Below, piece by piece: positions 45,301-54,156 of a stretch of DNA of 64,000 nt. Position numbers and translations under genes: made by a program. The stretch is from positions 62,001-126,000 of the forward strand of contig NZ_VFJB01000010.1 of NCBI RefSeq assembly GCF_008362905.1, in the 5' to 3' direction. The notes under the pieces are model-generated. The model was not told where the DNA came from. It worked only from the letters and a program-made list of their open reading frames with translations, and searched no databases. The stretch comes from Deferribacter autotrophicus. Its GTDB lineage: Bacteria; Chrysiogenota; Deferribacteres; Deferribacterales; Deferribacteraceae. Position 1 is the stretch's first letter. Each line of letters opens with the position of its first letter.

Positions 45301-47071
45301 GAGAATCTTTACCTGTTTTTACTTCATAAATTTCATCTTCAATAACTTTCAATCCCATATTATCAATTACAGGCATGATATCAGTAAGTAGTATCCTTGC
45401 TTTAGAATAAATTTTTAAATACACTTTATTATTGTAAGTAGAGAGTCTTGCATAAATATCTTTCAAATCATATAAAATTTTCACATCTACTGCTGCTTCT
45501 GACGGCGGGGTTTTAGACTTATAACTTTCACTCAAATTATTAGCAAAAATATTATAAAGATCATCAGCAATACGTCCTGTATATTTATATGATAACACAT
45601 CATGAAGTAAATCATTCCAATCCTTGATTTCATTTATCACAATATCTTTAAGACCTGTTTCATCTTTTTGTTCTATTACTTTTACCTCTTTTGCAAGTAC
45701 ATGAAGGTGTAAAAATACATAACCATGCTCATCATGCCTTACAGAGATATCCAAAGTTTTACCACCATAATATTCAGCTACTTTTTCGCTTATACTGTTA
45801 ACCACTTCTGTAGAATAACGGTCAGATGGAAATACAATAAGAGCATAAAGATGCTTACTGGGTAGAAAATGTTTTGTGTAAATCCTTATCTGATTTTTCC
45901 CCTGGATTGTTAGTAAGAGTCTAATAACCTCAACCAATGAATCTTTATCCAGATTAAATATTTCTGTTTTCGGATAATTATTTAATGTATCTTGCACCCA
46001 CTTAAAATCATGTGAGCCTTTAACAAATTTAAAATAATTAAACAGGTTATCAATCTTCTTTCTCAAAAGAGAAATTTTATGAGGAGGAGTGGCAATACCA
46101 ATTTTACCAAAAACTCCTAAGATTGTTACAGCTCTACACTTCCCATTATCATATTCCACAAACATTATACGATCATAATTTTTTCTTTTTTTAATTTTCG
46201 ATTTATATAATGCTTTATCTATAATTACTGGATACCCTTCCACAAACTTTAATCTTTTTTCTCTTATTGCATCCACAAGCTTTGGGATAATATTTGTAGT
46301 CCTATTAAGCTTATACACTCCTAGTTGATCAGCTTTAAACTCTCCTTTTTGAAGATCCGTAACATCTAAAATTCTTATTCCCTGCAGTATAAAAGCCCCA
46401 TCAATAAGCCAATCTATAAAATCTGCCACCTCAGGATTCTTGTTTCTATAATCCTCAGATAAATTGGATAAAACGGTTTTCATTTTTGGATAATCATCTA
46501 CGGCAAGTATAATTTCATCATAAATTTGTTCTATTTCACTTGAAATCTCATGGAGCTTTTCTTCATCAATCTCTTCTAGAAATATAATTACAAAAGATTC
46601 ATTGTTAAAACCAAGATCAGGATCACCTATCTCAACAATATTCCCCCTCTTATCTCTTTTTACATTAAAAATGGGGTGCAATAAAAACTGCTGATTGTAT
46701 TTTATCTCATAAAAATACTCTCTTATGCTATCCACTATAAAAGGTCTATCATCTGTTACGACAGAAAGAATGGAAAAATTACCTATAAAAAACTTTGATT
46801 CTAAAGCATGTATTTTATCCATATAATATTTTTTTCTTTTTCTGTTATTTAGCACATCGTAAAGATAGTTTAAAAAACTTAACAAATCATTATCACTCAA
46901 GATTTCAATTAAATTTTGAGGTAAATGAGAAAAAATAAGCTTTGCAAAACTAAATTTTGGACTACTTTCACCGTATTCCTTTGTTATCAATTTTAAAAAC
47001 TTCTTAAAATTCTCCTCTTGCTTAAAATCTTTTAAGATTTCTTTGCCTGTTAAACATGAGATGTTGAGCAT
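42383..47071 (-). CDS. gdhB: Large NAD-dependent glutamate dehydrogenase
   Basis: A 1562-residue enzyme of the 180-kDa class, which deaminates glutamate to 2-oxoglutarate with NAD+. The N-terminal 700 residues form the ACT-like and regulatory parts typical of the family. The catalytic core follows ([52 protein letters not shown] region, about 790-860, with substrate Lys residues). The NAD domain includes [17 protein letters not shown], and [10 protein letters not shown]-type [19 protein letters not shown] is intact. TAGGAGTGGGTC precedes the ATG. It stands alone with its own promoter region. Role is amino acid catabolism or nitrogen balance. Confidence 0.93.
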   Translation of the reverse strand: [1562 protein letters not shown]

Positions 47072-47252
47072 GACCCACTCCTAAAGGTTTATTTTATCTG
47101 GTTATAAATATTATAACTTTTTTAATAATACAAGTATTTTCACAAATAATTAAAAAATTATTTTTTGCCCTACTAAATTTGTAAATTATAATTTTTATAC
47201 ACTGTTTTAGTTTTTTTTATTACACATTTGTTAAGAAACTTCTTACTTTCAA

Positions 47253-47834
47253 TTAGATTAAACATTTTTTAATGATATTTAAAAACTTAAAAACAATTCT
47301 CCCAGTTAGCCCCCAGATAATCAAATCTTCAAACTTATAAAAATAAACTATTCTCTTCTCTCCATCTTTCACCCAATTTTCAGTCCAAAACACTGATTCA
47401 TCAAAAAAATATCTAACAGGAACAGCAAAAACCCTCTCCACTTCTATATCATCACAATTAAAAGATATATCATTCAAATTTTTTACAATAAACCCCACAT
47501 AGGGTGTCACTTTATACCCTGTTATGGAATATTCATCATCAAGTTTTCCAAGGATTTTTATATACTCGGGAGGTATACCTATTTCCTCTGAGGTCTCACG
47601 TAATGCCGTAATTCTTAAGGTATCATCAGAGTTTTCACAGCTGCCACCAGGAAAAGATACTTCACCACTATGATTATTCAATCGTTTATGTCTTTTGGTA
47701 AAAATGATTTTTAAAATATTTTCTTCATATATTAGAGGAACAAGAACAGCAGCAGTCTTGCCTACAGGCTTTTTTTTCTCTCTAAGATATCCTTTTAGTA
47801 CATATGAAATACAATCAAGTTCATTACTTGTCAG
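47253..47834 (-). CDS. Nudix hydrolase, CoA pyrophosphatase-like (NudL), apparent CTG start
   Basis: The Nudix box reads GGSCENSDDTLRITALRETSEEIGI, with the REtsEE core and the UPF0035-like neighbour HSGEVSFPGG, as in enzymes that split coenzyme A and related dinucleotides. The first conventional start in frame is a TTG at 47681, which would cut into the fold. The frame stays open upstream to 47834 and encodes the missing beta strands (KTAAVLVPLIYEENILKIIF then TKRHKRL). No ATG, GTG or TTG lies there. A CTG at 47832-47834 follows GGAG with a nine-base spacing, giving 193 residues, the normal family length. I therefore extend the gene to that codon. Confidence 0.75.
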   Translation of the reverse strand: MTSNELDCISYVLKGYLREKKKPVGKTAAVLVPLIYEENILKIIFTKRHKRLNNHSGEVSFPGGSCENSDDTLRITALRETSEEIGIPPEYIKILGKLDDEYSITGYKVTPYVGFIVKNLNDISFNCDDIEVERVFAVPVRYFFDESVFWTENWVKDGEKRIVYFYKFEDLIIWGLTGRIVFKFLNIIKKCLI

Positions 47835-47849
47835 ACTTTATTTCTCCTC

Positions 47850-48146
47850 TTACAAAGATTCTATTTTAGCTTCTAATTCAGCTAACTTTGCTTCCAATTT
47901 TTTCAAATCATCTTTGCTTACCAAATTCATTTTATCTAATACAGTTTTTATCATTTTTTCCATAAAGTCTTCAAGTTCTTTTGTATTACTTTCAAGCCCT
48001 TCGATAATATCCTTCACAAGCTTATAATCTTTAGCAGAATCTTCTCCTTTTTTTATAAGTGATTCATAAAACTCTTTCGCTTTCTCTTCTGTGAGACTTG
48101 CAAGACCTATACCTGCAAAAATCAGCTTCTTTGCCAGTTCATTCAT
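47850..48146 (-). CDS. Phasin-like coiled-coil protein
   Basis: A 98-residue all-helical protein. An amphipathic N-terminal third (LAKKLIFAGIGLASLTEEKAKEFYESLIKKGE) is followed by a coiled coil ending in repeated KLEAKLAELEAKIESL. This matches small phasin/PhaF-like proteins, which coat polyhydroxyalkanoate granules in some bacteria but have unknown roles in others. No PHA synthase is in this window. TAGGAGGGAATA precedes the ATG. It lies nine bases behind the sigma factor gene and ahead of the Nudix gene on the same strand. Confidence 0.72.
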   Translation of the reverse strand: MNELAKKLIFAGIGLASLTEEKAKEFYESLIKKGEDSAKDYKLVKDIIEGLESNTKELEDFMEKMIKTVLDKMNLVSKDDLKKLEAKLAELEAKIESL

Positions 48147-48155
48147 TATTCCCTC

Positions 48156-49055
48156 CTAATTCAAGAAATCGTTTAATTTTCTTTTTAAAGCTTTTTTACG
48201 CAACTTTCCTAATGCTCTTGCCTCTATCTGACGAACCCTCTCCCTACTAATATTCAGAATTTCTCCTATCTCCTCAAGGGTTTTTGGAGCCCCACCATCA
48301 AGTCCAAATCTCCATTTAATAATCTGTGCTTCTCTATCATTTAATTCCGAAACTATCTCTTCTATATTGTTTTTCAGTGTATTTAAGAAAATCTCTTCTT
48401 CAACACTTTTCCCGCCAGATTCTAGTAAGTCGATAAAAGATTTATCCTCACCCTCCTTTATCGGAGCTTCAAGGGAAAGATAGTTTCTTGAGACTCTCAA
48501 AACATTTTCCACATCCTTCTCATCCATATTCAAATAAAGGGCAATTTCATCAGGTGTAGGCTCACGCCCAAGCTCTTTACTTAAAGTTTCAATGGCTTCA
48601 TTGATTTTATAAAGGATGCTTGCCTGTTTTAAAGGAAGTTTTACAGTTCCCGACTGCTCGGCCAAAGCCTGAATGATAGCTTGTCTTATCCACCAAACAG
48701 CATAAGAGATAAATTTTACACCTCGTTCAGGATCAAAACGTTTTGCTGCTTCAAGTAATCCAAGATTACCCTGATTTATTATATCAGCAAGTGGCAAACC
48801 TGTATTTTTATACCTGTTAGCAATGGAAACTACAAATTTGAGATTTGATAAAACAAGCTTCTCCAGTGCTTTCATATCACCTTGCTGAATTTTTTTACCA
48901 AGCTCATATTCTTCTTCTTTACTTAGAGGTTTAAACTGAGAAATCCTGTTAAGATAATTCTTTAGTCCATCTTCAGAAATATCATCAATCAAAGGTATCT
49001 CTAAAAATTCTTCTTCTTTTTTTTCTATATCAGCTTTCTCCATAACCCCTTCCAT
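48156..49055 (-). CDS. Sigma-70 family RNA polymerase sigma factor (group 2-like)
   Basis: A 299-residue sigma factor with regions 1.2 to 4. Region 2 reads SNLKFVVSIANRYKNTGLPLADIINQGNLGLLEAAKRFDPERGVKFISYAVWWIRQAI. Region 3 starts at SGTVKLPL. Region 4 has TLEEIGEILNISRERVRQIEARALGKLRK. It lacks the long N-terminal region of a primary RpoD and resembles RpoS or other non-essential group 2 factors. Being next to clpB on the same strand suggests a stress role. The start is either this ATG or another four codons in (49043); ribosome sites do not decide. Confidence 0.87.
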   Translation of the reverse strand: MEGVMEKADIEKKEEEFLEIPLIDDISEDGLKNYLNRISQFKPLSKEEEYELGKKIQQGDMKALEKLVLSNLKFVVSIANRYKNTGLPLADIINQGNLGLLEAAKRFDPERGVKFISYAVWWIRQAIIQALAEQSGTVKLPLKQASILYKINEAIETLSKELGREPTPDEIALYLNMDEKDVENVLRVSRNYLSLEAPIKEGEDKSFIDLLESGGKSVEEEIFLNTLKNNIEEIVSELNDREAQIIKWRFGLDGGAPKTLEEIGEILNISRERVRQIEARALGKLRKKALKRKLNDFLN

Positions 49056-49149
49056 ATTATCCCTTGATTAATATGATATATATCCTCTCCACTTGTTCAA
49101 TTATTATAACATAAATTTTATCTTTTGCATAATCAGAAATTAAAAATAA

Positions 49150-49174
49150 AAAAAGGGGGAAACTCCCCCTTTAA
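49150..49174 (-). terminator. Intrinsic terminator after clpB
   Basis: AAAGGGGGA and TCCCCCTTT form a nine-base stem around AAC, with A/T-runs on both flanks, four bases beyond the clpB stop. It separates clpB from the sigma factor gene, which should therefore have its own promoter in 49056-49149. Confidence 0.88.
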
Positions 49175-49177
49175 ATT

Positions 49178-51781
49178 TTAATTTTTCTCAATTACCAATT
49201 CTTCATTCTGAAACTTAATCTTAACCTTATCTCCAGATTTAATATTTCCTTTAATTATTTCTTCAGCAATCTTGTTTTCTATCAACCTCTGGATAGCCCT
49301 CTTCATTGGTCTCGCACCAAATTTTGGATCATATCCAGCTTTAACCACCATATCTACCGCACTCTCATCAAATTCAATTTCAATATTATTCTCTTTCAAT
49401 CTCCTAGCAAAATTATTCAACAAGAGTCTAGCAACCTCTCTCAAGTGTTCATCACCCAATGGATGGAACACTATTATATCATCTACTCTGTTAAGAAACT
49501 CAGGTTTAAAGTAATTGTTCAACTGTTGAAACACAAGCGACTGAATTCTTTCATAATTTTCTTCCCAATTACCACCTTTTTGAAACTCTTCCTGTATCAA
49601 ACTGCTACCAATATTAGAAGTCATTATGATTACTGTATTTCTAAAATTAACTGTCCTACCTTTAGAATCTGTTAATCGTCCGTCATCTAAAATCTGAAGC
49701 AACAGGTTAAACACGTCTGGATGAGCCTTTTCAATTTCATCAAGCAATATTACACTATAAGGTCTTCTCCTTACTCTTTCTGTAAGCTGACCACCTTCTT
49801 CATATCCCACATATCCTGGAGGAGCACCTATCAATTTTGCCACAGCATGCTTTTCCATATATTCACTCATATCAATCCTTATCATCGCATCTTCCGAATC
49901 AAAGAGAAACTCAGCCAAAGCTTTTGCAAGCTCAGTCTTACCAACACCTGTAGGCCCTAAGAAAATAAATGAGCCTATAGGTCTATTAGGATCATTAAGT
50001 CCTGCACGACTTCTTCTAATCGCTTCACTTACCGCTTTAATTGCTCTATCTTGACCTATAACACGCTTGTGGAGATACTCTTCCATTTTGATAAGTTTAT
50101 CAGCTTCTTCCTCCAGCAATTTATTCACAGGAATACCGGTCCATTTTGATACAATAGCAGCAATATCTTCTTCATCTACTTCTTCTTTAAGCATCTTTTT
50201 ATTCTTTTGAACCTCTTTCAATTTATTATTTACTTCTTCAAGTTTTTGCTGCAATTCGATTAATTTGCCATATTTAATCTGAGACGCAAGCTCAAGATTA
50301 CCTTCCCTTTCTGCTCTCTGCATCTCTATTTTCGCTTGCTCAATCTCTTCTTTAATTTTCCTTGATTCCATAATCAGGTTCTTTTCATTTTGCCAATGTG
50401 TTCTCAATTCATGTATCTTTTCCTGCAAATTACTAATCTCCTCTTCAAGCTTCTGCAATCTTGTTTTACTTGCCTCATCTTTTTCTCGTCTTAATGCCTG
50501 TCTTTCTATCTCAAGCTGTCTCAATTTCCTTTCAAGTTCATCCAATTCACTTGGCAGACTATCAATCTCCATTCTCAATTTTGCTGCAGCCTCATCAATC
50601 AGGTCAATTGCTTTGTCAGGCATCTGTCTATCACTAATATATTTATTTGCAAGATACGCAGCAGCAACAATAGCTGAGTCTTTAATCTTAACCCCATGAT
50701 GCACTTCATACCTTTCCTTCAATCCTCGTAATATGGAAATGGTATCTTCCACTGAAGGTTCATCAACAAACACAGGTTGAAACCTTCTTTCAAGAGCTGC
50801 ATCTTTTTCTATATATTTTTTATACTCGTCTAAAGTTGTGGCTCCTATACAATGCAACTCTCCTCTTGCAAGTGCTGGCTTTAAAATGTTCGCTGCATCC
50901 ATCGCCCCTTCAGCAGCACCGGCACCAACCAGAGTATGAAGTTCATCGATAAATAGAATTATTTCACCTTCACTTTCCCTTATCTCTTTTAAAATAGCTT
51001 TTAACCTTTCTTCAAATTCTCCACGAAACTTTGTCCCTGCTATCAATGCCCCCATATCAAGGGCAAGAACTTTTTTATTCTTCAAAGAATCAGGCACATC
51101 ACCATTTGCAATTCTTTGTGCTAAACCTTCTACAATGGCAGTTTTACCAACCCCAGGCTCACCTATCAATACAGGGTTGTTCTTGGTCCTTCTTGAAAGA
51201 ACATGTATAACCCTTCTAATTTCTTCATCTCTACCAATTACGGGATCTAATTTTCCATTTCTTGCCGCTTCAGTCAGATCTATTGTATATTTTTCCAAAA
51301 CGTTCATCTTCTCTTCTGGATTCTGGTCAGTTACTCTACTAGAACCTCTAATCTCCTTAATTGCTTTTTCTACAACTTTTCTATCAAGGCCATATTTTGT
51401 TATTATCTGTCTAAGACCATACCCAGCATTCTCTATTACACCCAAAAGCAAATGCTCTGTGGAAACATACTCGTCCTTAAACTCCTTTATCACTTCAAAT
51501 GCAAAATCGATTGCCTTCTTTGCATCTGATGACATATAAACCTGTTCAGAACCACTAACTTTGGGCAAGCCATCAATAGCTTTTTCCACTTCCTCTTTCA
51601 GTGCAGCCACATTAACACCGATTTTTTGCAGTAAAGGAACTATTAATCCATCTTCCTGAGTGATCAATGCATATAAGATATGATCCGGCAACAGCTGTTG
51701 TTGTTGTTTATCTTCTACAAGCTTTATTGCATTTTGCAATGCATCACTTGCTTTTATTGTAAGTTTGTTCCAATTTATCAT
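49178..51781 (-). CDS. clpB: ClpB protein disaggregase
   Basis: An 867-residue Hsp100 chaperone that pulls proteins out of aggregates together with DnaK/DnaJ. It has a Clp N-domain (1-145) and a first AAA+ ring domain with Walker [14 protein letters not shown] near 204 and Walker [17 protein letters not shown] coiled M-domain at about 405-530 is rich in Glu, Lys and Gln. The second AAA+ domain has [13 protein letters not shown] near 605, and the C-terminal domain is normal. TAGGAGGTAACT precedes the ATG. It lies downstream of hsp20-dnaJ-hspR, with a palindrome and terminator between. Confidence 0.96.
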   Translation of the reverse strand: MINWNKLTIKASDALQNAIKLVEDKQQQQLLPDHILYALITQEDGLIVPLLQKIGVNVAALKEEVEKAIDGLPKVSGSEQVYMSSDAKKAIDFAFEVIKEFKDEYVSTEHLLLGVIENAGYGLRQIITKYGLDRKVVEKAIKEIRGSSRVTDQNPEEKMNVLEKYTIDLTEAARNGKLDPVIGRDEEIRRVIHVLSRRTKNNPVLIGEPGVGKTAIVEGLAQRIANGDVPDSLKNKKVLALDMGALIAGTKFRGEFEERLKAILKEIRESEGEIILFIDELHTLVGAGAAEGAMDAANILKPALARGELHCIGATTLDEYKKYIEKDAALERRFQPVFVDEPSVEDTISILRGLKERYEVHHGVKIKDSAIVAAAYLANKYISDRQMPDKAIDLIDEAAAKLRMEIDSLPSELDELERKLRQLEIERQALRREKDEASKTRLQKLEEEISNLQEKIHELRTHWQNEKNLIMESRKIKEEIEQAKIEMQRAEREGNLELASQIKYGKLIELQQKLEEVNNKLKEVQKNKKMLKEEVDEEDIAAIVSKWTGIPVNKLLEEEADKLIKMEEYLHKRVIGQDRAIKAVSEAIRRSRAGLNDPNRPIGSFIFLGPTGVGKTELAKALAEFLFDSEDAMIRIDMSEYMEKHAVAKLIGAPPGYVGYEEGGQLTERVRRRPYSVILLDEIEKAHPDVFNLLLQILDDGRLTDSKGRTVNFRNTVIIMTSNIGSSLIQEEFQKGGNWEENYERIQSLVFQQLNNYFKPEFLNRVDDIIVFHPLGDEHLREVARLLLNNFARRLKENNIEIEFDESAVDMVVKAGYDPKFGARPMKRAIQRLIENKIAEEIIKGNIKSGDKVKIKFQNEELVIEKN

Positions 51782-51861
51782 AGTTACCTCCTAATTTATA
51801 AATTTTATTTCAAACTATTATGTTTTTCCGCCTTTGCCCGTTCATGAGCGGTTGAGGCGGA

Positions 51862-51891
51862 TCGCAATGACAATTTTTTGCGTCATTGCGA
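51862..51891. repeat. Palindrome related to the REP-like element
   Basis: TCGCAATGAC (51862-51871) and GTCATTGCGA (51882-51891) are perfect inverted repeats around a T-rich loop. The words are shared with the longer repeat at 3635-3709. It lies between hspR and clpB. Confidence 0.6.
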
Positions 51892-51923
51892 AAAAATGAG
51901 CACCCAATGTGTTAGATGCTCCC
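51891..51923 (-). terminator. Terminator after hspR
   Basis: On the minus strand GAGCA (51917-51921) and TGCTC (51898-51902) can pair, followed directly by a run of six T (51891-51896). It lies about 30 bases beyond the hspR stop and may partly separate clpB from the hsp20-dnaJ-hspR transcript. Confidence 0.6.
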
Positions 51924-51949
51924 TTCTAAAATTACATATAATTCATACT

Positions 51950-52333
51950 TCACTCTTCTTTCTCTATTTTCACTTTAATAATATTCGTTTGATTTGAGGG
52001 AACAATGGCCCCCTCTTTCATACTTTTTTCAAACTCTTCACCAAGCCTGCTTTTTATAAAATTAAGCAAGAAATTCATCTGAGATTGCAACTCTTCTATC
52101 TGCTTTCGCATATTCAAAATTACTTCAACCCCTGCCAGATTTACCCCTAAATCTTTAGTCAAAGTTATTATAAACTTTAACCTTTCAATATCTTCATCAG
52201 AGTAAAGCCTTGTATTACCCTCCGTCCTTGTAGGTTTGACAAATCCCAATCTCTCATACTGTCTTAAAGTTTGAGGGTGAATATTTAACATTTCCGACAC
52301 AATGCTTATTACATACAAAGGTTTCTTCCTCAT
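51950..52333 (-). CDS. hspR: HspR, MerR-family heat-shock repressor
   Basis: A 127-residue regulator. The N-terminal winged helix reads YVISIVSEMLNIHPQTLRQYERLGFVKPTRTEGNTRLYSDEDIERL, closely matching HspR. A helical C-terminal part probably dimerises. HspR represses chaperone operons by binding HAIR inverted repeats, with DnaK acting as co-repressor in actinobacteria. Here it is the third gene of hsp20-dnaJ-hspR, starting 11 bases after dnaJ, so it likely controls its own transcription through the HAIR-like site at 53991-54011. AGAGGTGGATT precedes the ATG. Confidence 0.9.
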   Translation of the reverse strand: MRKKPLYVISIVSEMLNIHPQTLRQYERLGFVKPTRTEGNTRLYSDEDIERLKFIITLTKDLGVNLAGVEVILNMRKQIEELQSQMNFLLNFIKSRLGEEFEKSMKEGAIVPSNQTNIIKVKIEKEE

Positions 52334-52344
52334 AATCCACCTCT

Positions 52345-53460
52345 TTATAATCTACCCTTTGCAAGCAATTTCTCTCTATCAGTTATATGATACCGCTTTT
52401 TCATCTCTTTCAGTACATTTCTATCAGATTCAATCGCCACAGCAGGGATTTTAACATTTATCACAATATAAAGATCACCATTTCCCCCACCTTTTAAGTG
52501 AGGCACTCCTTTTCCTCTTATCCTAAATTTTTGCCCAGGCTGTGTACCTGCTGGGATATTTATATTAACAGCACCGTATGGTGTTGGCACTGTAATTTTC
52601 TCACCCAAAGCAGCTTCAAACATATCAATATCAACGTTTACATACAGGTTATCCCCTTCACGTTTATATACCTCATGTGGGATAACCTTAGTGACAATAT
52701 AAAGGTCTCCACTTGGGCCACCATTTATGCCATCATTACCTTTTCCTGGTACTCTAATCTTTGAGTTGTTATCCACACCCGCAGGAATCTTAACCTTAAT
52801 ACGCTCACTTACGTAAAATCTACCTTTACCACCGCACTTTTCACAAGGTTTGTAAACTATCTCTCCTTCACCTTTACACTGAGGACACGTTGTAGATATT
52901 GAGAAAAATCCAGAACCTTGCCTTACAGTCCCTTTACCACCACACACTCCACAAACAGACCTCTCTCCACCTTTTCCTTTGCACACATCACAATTTTTCA
53001 ACCTGTTGACAGATAGTTCTATTGTATTACCAAAAATAACATCTCTAAAAGGTATTTGAACTGTATAATACAAATCCTCCCCTTTTTGAGCGTAAGAAGA
53101 GGTAGTTCTTCTTTTACCATTGGTTGAAGCTCTACCAAAAAGATCTTCAAATATATCTTTGAAAATATCAAAATCTTCAAAAGTTGTTCTAAAGTTTTCA
53201 AAATTCATATTTGAGAAGTCATAACCCTGTCCACTTGATGTAAACGCATCATGACCCAACGTATCATACTGTTTTCTTTTTTCAGGATCTGATAATACTG
53301 CATAAGCCTCGGATATTTTCTTAAACTTTTCTTCAGCCTCTTTATTCCCAGGGTTCAAATCCGGATGGTATTTTCTGGCCAGTTTTCTGTATGCTTTTTT
53401 AATCTCTTCCTGAGTTGCGTTCCTGCTTACGCCCAATATATCATAATATGTCTCTGCCAT
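52345..53460 (-). CDS. dnaJ: DnaJ (Hsp40) co-chaperone
   Basis: A 371-residue type I DnaJ that delivers substrates to DnaK and stimulates its ATPase. The J domain (1-70) contains the HPD motif in [10 protein letters not shown]. The Gly/Phe linker is short. A zinc domain has four repeats ([32 protein letters not shown]) near 138-210. The C-terminal substrate domains follow. It sits between hsp20 and hspR, as in other HspR-regulated operons. dnaK and grpE are not in the window. Confidence 0.95.
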   Translation of the reverse strand: MAETYYDILGVSRNATQEEIKKAYRKLARKYHPDLNPGNKEAEEKFKKISEAYAVLSDPEKRKQYDTLGHDAFTSSGQGYDFSNMNFENFRTTFEDFDIFKDIFEDLFGRASTNGKRRTTSSYAQKGEDLYYTVQIPFRDVIFGNTIELSVNRLKNCDVCKGKGGERSVCGVCGGKGTVRQGSGFFSISTTCPQCKGEGEIVYKPCEKCGGKGRFYVSERIKVKIPAGVDNNSKIRVPGKGNDGINGGPSGDLYIVTKVIPHEVYKREGDNLYVNVDIDMFEAALGEKITVPTPYGAVNINIPAGTQPGQKFRIRGKGVPHLKGGGNGDLYIVINVKIPAVAIESDRNVLKEMKKRYHITDREKLLAKGRL

Positions 53461-53514
53461 ATCATTCCCTCTTAATTCGATATTTTAATCAAAGAGGGGC
53501 ATAAATCTGCCCCA

Positions 53515-53952
53515 TTAATCTTCTTTTACCACCTCAATTACCTTTGGTTTTGATTTTTCAATCTTCTCAAGTATAATTTTTAAAATACCGTCTTTCAAAT
53601 TGGCTTTAACCTTATTCACATCAATATTTTCTGGTAATTGAAAAGATCTGGAAAATTTACCATATGGTCTTTCAAGCCTGTAATAACTTTCTTTATTAAC
53701 ATCAGGTAGTTTTCTTTCCCCTTTAATTGTGAGGATGTTGTCAGATATCTGAATATCTATATCACCTTCTTTTAAACCAGGAACCTCCACTATCAATAAA
53801 ACTTCTTTATCTGTCTCCAACACATCAACGGGAGGTATCCAGTCATTTTGAATCCCACCTTTCCTAGAGGACAAAGTGTCGTCAAATAATCTGTTAATTC
53901 TTTCCTGGATAGTCATCAAATCTTTTAATGGATCCCATCTAACTATTGCCAT
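53515..53952 (-). CDS. hsp20: Small heat-shock protein Hsp20
   Basis: A 145-residue alpha-crystallin-type chaperone that holds unfolding proteins. The core domain runs from about 40 to 130 (IPPVDVLETDKEVLLIVEVPGLKEGDIDIQI; YYRLERPYGKFSRSFQLPENIDVNKVKANLKDGILKI), with a C-terminal anchoring motif KPKVIEV. AAGGAGGTTGAA precedes the ATG. It is the first gene of the heat-shock operon and lies directly behind the HAIR-like operator. Confidence 0.94.
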   Translation of the reverse strand: MAIVRWDPLKDLMTIQERINRLFDDTLSSRKGGIQNDWIPPVDVLETDKEVLLIVEVPGLKEGDIDIQISDNILTIKGERKLPDVNKESYYRLERPYGKFSRSFQLPENIDVNKVKANLKDGILKIILEKIEKSKPKVIEVVKED

Positions 53953-53990
53953 TTCAACCTCCTTTTATTTTAGTCGATTATTAAAATATA

Positions 53991-54011
53991 TTTGAGTCGA
54001 TTTATGTCAAG
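53991..54011 (-). promoter_or_regulatory. HAIR-like HspR operator over the hsp20 promoter
   Basis: TTTGAGT-N7-TGTCAAG resembles the HAIR consensus CTTGAGT-N7-ACTCAAG at 11 of 14 positions. Read leftwards, CTTGACA inside it provides a perfect -35 (TTGACA), with an AT-rich -10 region about 16-17 bases on. Binding there would block RNA polymerase, fitting HspR self-repression. Confidence 0.6.
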
Positions 54012-54156
54012 TCCTTTTATTAAATTTCACTCACATTTTTTAAAAATTATTCTATACCTTAATTATCAATAGGTTAAAAATTATAACTTAAAACAATATC
54101 AAGCTCTTTCATAAAAATTTTAGGGATTTAATAGCAAATTGGAGGCAGTTACTAAG

